DNA from: Brachycybe producta
Lineage: Eukaryota; Arthropoda; Diplopoda; Playtdesmida; Andrognathidae
Length of the DNA: 64,000 bases
Direction: 5' to 3'
Assembly: GCA_036925085.1 (NCBI GenBank)
Contig: JAUPFP010000013.1
Location: forward strand, 2,047,001-2,111,000
Positions 59,095-64,000 of the stretch are shown in pieces. Position 1 is the stretch's first letter; every line of letters starts with the position of its first letter. The notes under the pieces were generated by a model. The model saw only the letters and a list, made by a program, of their open reading frames with translations. It searched no databases and was not told where the DNA came from. The position numbers and the translations under genes were made by a program.

Positions 59095-59373
59095 TAGAGA
59101 TATCAATGGTTCGGAACCGTTAGAACCAGTTCGCCAGTATAGGTTGAACTGATAAGAACTGATTCCAAACTGAGTAGATTCGGTTCAGTTCTATACCCTT
59201 CGCCACCTCTTAACTAATGTGCTGTGCAAATCTGCTAAATGCATATTCGGAACCGGTTGGTCAAGATCCACGAACTGATCAGAACCGGTTTCCAAAAAAA
59301 TCGCAAACTTCGAACCAATTAAACCGGTTCCGAACCGAGTAGAAACGGTTCGTCTACCCGTTGCAAACCTCTA
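59095..59373. mobile_element. hAT-like MITE with about 8-bp target duplication
   Basis: Ends TAGAGATATCAATGG and the inverse of ACCCGTTGCAAACCTCTA. GCAAAAGT flanks the left end (59088-59095, overlapping the first T) and the right end (59374-59381). TAGAGGTTTGCAA-type ends and 8-bp duplications are hAT features. The interior repeats GGTTC/GAACC motifs. Confidence 0.8.
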
Positions 59374-59951
59374 GCAAAAGTAGTCATTTTCGGTCTGTCG
59401 GTACCACTTCTGTTGATGTAAACACGGGACAAGACGACTTTTCAACGAATTTTGGAAAATAAATGTATATTATTTTTAATTTTTAAAAAATATAAGCATG
59501 TTAAAGTTGAGTTAAGTGTTATTGAAAATTGATTTTTCGAAATAACATATGTTTTAGTTTTTTCAAAGCCCATATATGGGCGCCCACTGATACTGGCAAG
59601 GAGGGGCTTGCTCCCTTTTAAAATTCACATTTCTTATTTTAAAATAAAATGCGTGAGCTACTGTTCTGCGTGCTATTAAAAAATGCCGTTAATTTTTATG
59701 GTTCGCTTGGCTCGCCAGAATTTATAAAACAAAGAAATTTTAAAAAAGAAATGCTTTCGCTTGCTGGACTCGCCTTAGTCACTCGCCAGAGTCGCTCCTT
59801 ATGAAATAAAAATAGGTCAATTATTTTTTAAAAAATTAATTAACTCTTAATAAAGTTTTACCCCCAAACTTGCATTTACGGTCTGTGGCGGATTTCTTTG
59901 GGGATCATATGGCCCGCAACCTCAACCGAGTTGCACAGCATGCTGTATAAG

Positions 59952-60254
59952 GGTATAGACACACATGTCCGGGGCGAGTCAGGGTTGGAGGTTGGCCGAG
60001 TGACGGAACTACACCGTTAAATTCAACACGCCTGTTCTCATAATAGCCTGCTGTGACAGGGCACTGCCACCAGGCCCGGATGGATATTGTCATAGTTACT
60101 TTTTCCTGGTGACGGTCAGCTCTCGGTGCGCAGCTGTATATATCTTCAACCTTGAAAAAACATCATTCCACGTCACGATCTTAAAGCAGACAAGTGTGAC
60201 TTCTTGATTAGCAGGGCAGGGCCCTGTCTCGGCCTGGTCATGTGTGTCTAGACC
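59952..60254. mobile_element. Foldback MITE (GGTATAGACACACATG ends)
   Basis: GGTATAGACACACATGTCC at the left and the inverse of GGTCATGTGTGTCTAGACC at the right, then CGAGTCAGGG/CCCTGTCTCG. About 300 bp. The 62-codon minus frame (59905-60093) overlaps the element; I see no domain in it. Confidence 0.8.
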
Positions 60255-61062
60255 TTAAGCAGACTGGATCATGTGCGTTCATCTGGCGCTCAGGTCCTCT
60301 CTCTATACGAATGAACACGGCCCACCTTAGATGAAATCTAGCAGAAATCACGTCAGACGTATGACAGGCTCTACGTTACAAATGTCCTAATGTCTTAACC
60401 AAGATATGTCTGAAATGGTCAGAATCAAAAGAGAAAGAAGGGGGGAAAAAAAAAACCTCCAGCCATGGATAATAAAAAGGTCATCAAACTAATAAAGAGC
60501 AAAGGTGGCGTCGGTTATTGAAGAGAATTTAGATCGATCCACGAAAGAAAAGAAAAAGGTACAACAAAGTCACGAGAAAAGAGAGAGAGAGAGGAAAACA
60601 CACAAGAAAACAACAACAAGAAATATATTTTTGCAAGAAATCACCTCTTACATATTAAAGCAACCCTCCCCCTCCCCTCAACCATGGTGGTTTTAAATCT
60701 GCTGCCTCTGACTGAGCTTTAATTCTCCAGAGTTCCGTTCAATAGTCATAAGGTTTTACAAAAAGGATTTAATAGAAGAAAGAAGAAAAAAAAAAAAAGT
60801 AAAATAGGCCTACACATACAAAAAAAAAGGAACTTTTATCTTCTAATAAAACAGTTTTTCCATCTCCATGACATCATATCCCCTGCATCAATTGCAATGA
60901 CAGGTATTGGTATTACCTCAGCTAAAAAGGCAAAGGTCATATTTCGTAGTTAGCACGTAGGGCCTACTAATGACACGAACTAAACTTAAGACGTTTTATG
61001 AACAGCTGATTTTCTTAAGAGAAACTAGAAAGTGTTTTAGAAACTTGAATTGTATTTTATTA

Positions 61063-61465
61063 CTAGTGGGGTAACCCGTCATAAATGACGGGAGCAAAAT
61101 TCACAGGCAATTGTGCGCATGCGCGTCGTTTTTTCCCTTTTTTTACTCCTTTCATTTCAATTTCAGTTTCCCCCCCTTCCACTTTTCCCCCTCCACGTTT
61201 CTCTCTCCCCCTACACTTTCCCCTCACCCCTCCCACTTTTCTCTCTCTCCCCTTCTACACTTTCCAACCTTTTCCCCTCACCCCTCCCACTTTTCTCTCT
61301 CTCTCTCCCCCCCCCTTCTACACTTTCCAAAGGAAGAGTTCAACATATAGTTGACCTTGAGAAAAAAAACCGGTTCATTTATTCAAATTTATATAAATTC
61401 CGACGTGCTTCAATGGTTTTTGTTACTCCACACACACACACACACACAAACACACAGAACTGGGA
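61063..61465 (-). mobile_element. Non-autonomous Helitron, copy H6 (complete)
   Basis: Host A at 61062, CTAGTGGGGTAACCCGTCAT and perfect hairpin, ATTGTGCGCATGCGCGTCG, an expanded C/T tract, CATATAGTTGACCTTGAGA, ending AGAACTGGGA at 61465 before host T. 403 bp. Proline-rich frames across it are artefacts of the C/T tract. Confidence 0.85.
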
Positions 61466-61484
61466 TTTTATATATATAATACTG

Positions 61485-61670
61485 TTAGTTAGATATCTTT
61501 CAAAATAAACCTTTTTATAGACAAAAAAAATTAAAAAATATCGTCTGCTATAAGCAGTGTTTGCTTAAAGTTGGATCATTTTCAAACTCACATTAAACGT
61601 TTATTTTGAAAGATAACAACATAAAAGTATCTCTTAAGTGATTGAGCTACCCTTCTAGTTTATAAAATTA
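61485..61670. repeat. Family A repeat copy
   Basis: GATATCTTTCAAAATAAACC and the inverted GTTTATTTTGAAAGATAAC with the trailing CTTAAGTGATTGAGCTACCC phrase of the family. Abuts Helitron H6. Confidence 0.7.
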
Positions 61671-61798
61671 CACTGTAACCCCCCCCCCCCCCCCCCTTAA
61701 ACGGTTTTCACTGTATTCTAATCATACCTGCCTCACCCGTAAAAAAATGTTTGTGACGTCAGACGGGTTGACATAAAATTTAGGATTGTGTCATTTAG

Positions 61799-61940
61799 AG
61801 AAGAATCACACGCGCTGAAAAACCATCAGAAAATAGAATTAGAAATAAACTTTGTGTTCAGATATATGGCAAATTCCTGTAAATGCCTTACAAAGTGAAA
61901 TTCTGTGGGGATTTTATTCAGTGTGCGATTCTTACACTTA
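61799..61940. mobile_element. MITE family B, copy 2
   Basis: AGAATCACACGCGCTGAA and the inverted TTCAGTGTGCGATTCTT ends; interior near-identical to 9512-9672. About 142 bp. Confidence 0.75.
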
Positions 61941-62296
61941 ACAGAAAATTAATGATATCAAACGTTTTCAACAGTTTAAACAAAGGGAATCTTGTATTCT
62001 TTTGTTATTTCCCCATTTTATTTTTATCAGACCTAACCTATAGGGGCTATAGCCCCTCACAAACCTAAATTTCTGTCAACCCCTCTGACGTCACAGGCTT
62101 CTTCTTACGAATGCGGCAGGTATACTTCCAAACTTTAAAAAAAAATTGTTACTAAAAATTTAAGTAAACAACTTTTTTTAAAACATTTTCGGTCCCTTTT
62201 GAGCTAAAAACAACTTCTTATCATTTTTATATAAAAAGTTCCCTGCAAACAGAAAAAAAAAGAAGTAATTGAAAATTAAGTGTTTTAATTGCTTAC

Positions 62297-62827
62297 ATAT
62301 GACAACATGGGCAAATTCCAAGCTGCTGCAATATGAGCCTCAACATCGCACGAATCTTCGGGTCCAAAAAACGCGATCGCTCCATTTTTCCACTGTTGTG
62401 TCAACGATAAAATTCCCGTTCTACGATCACTATTTGTATTATTCCAAATAAATTTTAAAGTATGATTCGGTAAAATTTTTTCGTCTTTGTTAATCTGTTC
62501 AATGGCATAAGAAAGAGCACCAGAAATACTCAATCCTTGAAAATTATGCGGACCGCGTAAACTAGTTAAATAACCTATCGTAAATTCATCGGCGACACTC
62601 ACCGTCAAAAGTGATATAAACACGGCAACAACGAAAACAAATGCGGTACCGTCACCACCGCCGTAACGACCACGACGATGACACCGACACTTATACCGAT
62701 ACCACCACGATGATGATGATGATGATGTTGTTGATGACGATGATGATGATGATGACGACGACGATGAAAATAAGAAACGTACGACACCGACGACAACGAT
62801 ACTATTAACGGCTGATAATGAGACCAT
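62297..62827 (-). CDS. Receptor guanylate cyclase-like gene, exon 1 (signal peptide and start of ANF-receptor domain)
   Basis: First coding exon, 177 codons, of a probable single-pass receptor guanylate cyclase (Gyc76C/Gyc32E-like). Such proteins bind a ligand outside the cell and make cGMP inside. The residues after about 80 (DEFTIGYLTSLRG, then SISGALSYAIEQIN, FFGPEDSC and AAAWNLPMLSY) are the typical N-terminal lobe of the periplasmic-binding-protein fold (ANF_receptor). A hydrophobic stretch at about 61-79 followed by DEF looks like the signal peptide core. It is preceded by an odd basic Cys/Trp/Arg patch and a serine run (21-40) encoded by a GAT/CAT-type microsatellite, so the real start is uncertain; the only upstream in-frame ATG is at 62827. 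Possible N-glycosylation sites are NHT (121) and NNT (129). Cys160 probably pairs with Cys179 in exon 2, as in natriuretic peptide receptors. The donor is TAT|GTAAGC, phase 0. No cyclase domain lies in this window, so a non-cyclase relative is possible. Confidence 0.85.
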
Positions 62828-64000
62828 AATCGCCGTATTATTTTTTTTTAACTGTGACGGCCACCGTTTCTATTGTGTGTGTTTTATTGTTGTTTAATTT
62901 TTCTTATTGTAGAATTTGAACGATAATAAAAGAAAATCACAACCAAACAACATATTTGTCCTCAAAATTAATTTCCACATAAATAATAAAAAACACATTT
63001 GTAGAAACTTTTTCTCTCTATCTTTTTTTTTTTCCGTTGTGTATGTTTTTTTTTTGTCACCGTGACCCACAAAGTGACCCACAAATTAAAAACCTACTAC
63101 AATATTTTACGAGTAAGGGCATTTTTTATGGTCATTTAAAACAAAACAAAAAAAACTGACCACTTAATTTTTTTAAAAAAAAAATAGAAGACAACAACCT
63201 AATTAAAAATTCGATAAATTTTTTTTCTCTCTTCTGGTTGTAAATGATCACGGAGGAGAGAAAAAAAAGTGGATTAAAAAAGAAGGAAAAAATATATTAC
63301 GTAATACTTAAATGGTACCGACATCACCAGATAATTTTTTTTTTAAATAACACCGTCCAAGTGGCTAAACCGTTTTTATTTTATTATTATTTTAAACTTT
63401 CTCAATTACCACATCAGATATATATTTAAAAAAAATAATAATACCGTTCAAAAGTGGCTTAATTTTCAACTCATCGGGTCCTATATAAATATTTTTTTTT
63501 TCTCTCCGTACTTTTTTTGTGTTTTTTGTCGTCAAAATTTGAGTTTCAAATCTCTAATTTTTTTTTTTTTTCGAAAAAAACAAAACAAAACAAGGGTGAA
63601 AGTCCTTTTTAAAAAACCTCACCCTTCTTTCCCTCTCTCTTTTCCCTTTTTATTTTGCACTACTCTCTCTTTTTTCTCTCTCTCTCACTTTCTAGCACCA
63701 ATATCCAGCAAAACAAAACTTTTTAAAAAAAAAAAAAACTAATGAAACTTTTACTACATTCTTAAAACCGCGCACCACAGAACAAACAAACCGCGCGCGC
63801 GCACACACACACGGCACACAAATCTCCCCCTCCACAAAAAAAAAGTTAATTTTCTAATAAATCAAACATAAAACAGCTCCTATTATAAATAAATTGAAAT
63901 ATATTTTTCCTTGTCTGTCTCTCTCTCTCTCTCTCTCTGTACATAAGGAGAATAATAATAATAATAAAAAAAACTTTGTACCGTACTATAGTCTTTGAGA
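62828..64000. other. Upstream (5' flank/UTR) region of the receptor gene
   Basis: Lies 5' of the first coding exon on the minus strand. Rich in A/T runs, (CT)n at about 63918-63940 and CGCGCGCGCACACACACA near 63792. No start site or promoter element can be pinned down from sequence alone. Confidence 0.4.

Larger units (their letters stand above)
4399..62296 (-). other. Intron 1 of the receptor gene (about 57.9 kb)
   Basis: Bounded by GTAAGC at the right end (62296 downward) and by AG at 4399-4400. Everything between the two exons is AT-rich non-coding DNA loaded with transposons on both strands. A long first intron is common where regulatory elements are hosted, but I see no conserved regulatory block that I could name. 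Confidence 0.85.

Noticed and set aside
62605..62796. His/Arg-rich alternative frame in exon 1
   Set aside because: Another frame of the GAT/CAT microsatellite; the serine frame continues into the conserved receptor domain.

Overview
The window looks like part of a metazoan genome, most likely an invertebrate. It is very AT-rich, has canonical GT-AG introns, and is dense in microsatellites, foldback (MITE-like) elements, Helitrons and one full-length RTE-type LINE. The only host gene I can support lies on the minus strand and resembles the invertebrate receptor guanylate cyclases of the Gyc76C/Gyc32E and natriuretic-peptide-receptor type. I cannot name the species. An arthropod or other invertebrate is an inference from the gene family and genome style.

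Gene layout, read on the minus strand from right to left: exon 1 (62297-62827; signal peptide and start of the ligand-binding domain), intron 1 of about 57.9 kb (4399-62296), then exon 2 (4324-4398), exon 3 (3690-3945), exon 4 (3434-3580), exon 5 (1553-1746) and the start of exon 6 (70 down to the left edge). Donor and acceptor dinucleotides and phases fit at every junction (0, 0, 1, 1, 0). Together the exons give 424 codons of extracellular ANF-receptor-type domain. The transmembrane, kinase-homology and cyclase parts would lie left of the window, so catalytic identity is inferred.

Intron 1 fills about 90% of the window and holds nearly all the mobile DNA. The main items are: a full-length RTE-clade LINE with an uninterrupted 1033-codon endonuclease/reverse-transcriptase frame and a 15-bp target duplication (17860-21110); a truncated relative at 56911-57015; at least seven copies of a short Helitron family with 5'-TC...CTAG-3' ends, a 3' hairpin and A^T insertion sites; an inverted pair of dead Tc1-like transposases (37.5-38.7 kb); a mariner-like remnant (24.0-24.5 kb); and a head-to-head minisatellite of 17-18-bp CCCTAAA-containing units (43.3-44.6 kb) flanked by Helitron pieces. 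A roughly 200-bp tandem repeat (27.3-27.9 kb), two long (TA)n tracts and about twenty foldback elements of several families are also present. Some foldbacks keep target duplications of MULE type (9 bp) or hAT type (8 bp). The four short introns are likewise seeded with foldbacks.

I see no tRNA or rRNA gene, no CRISPR array, and no second host gene. The remaining intronic DNA is AT-rich sequence in which I recognise nothing.
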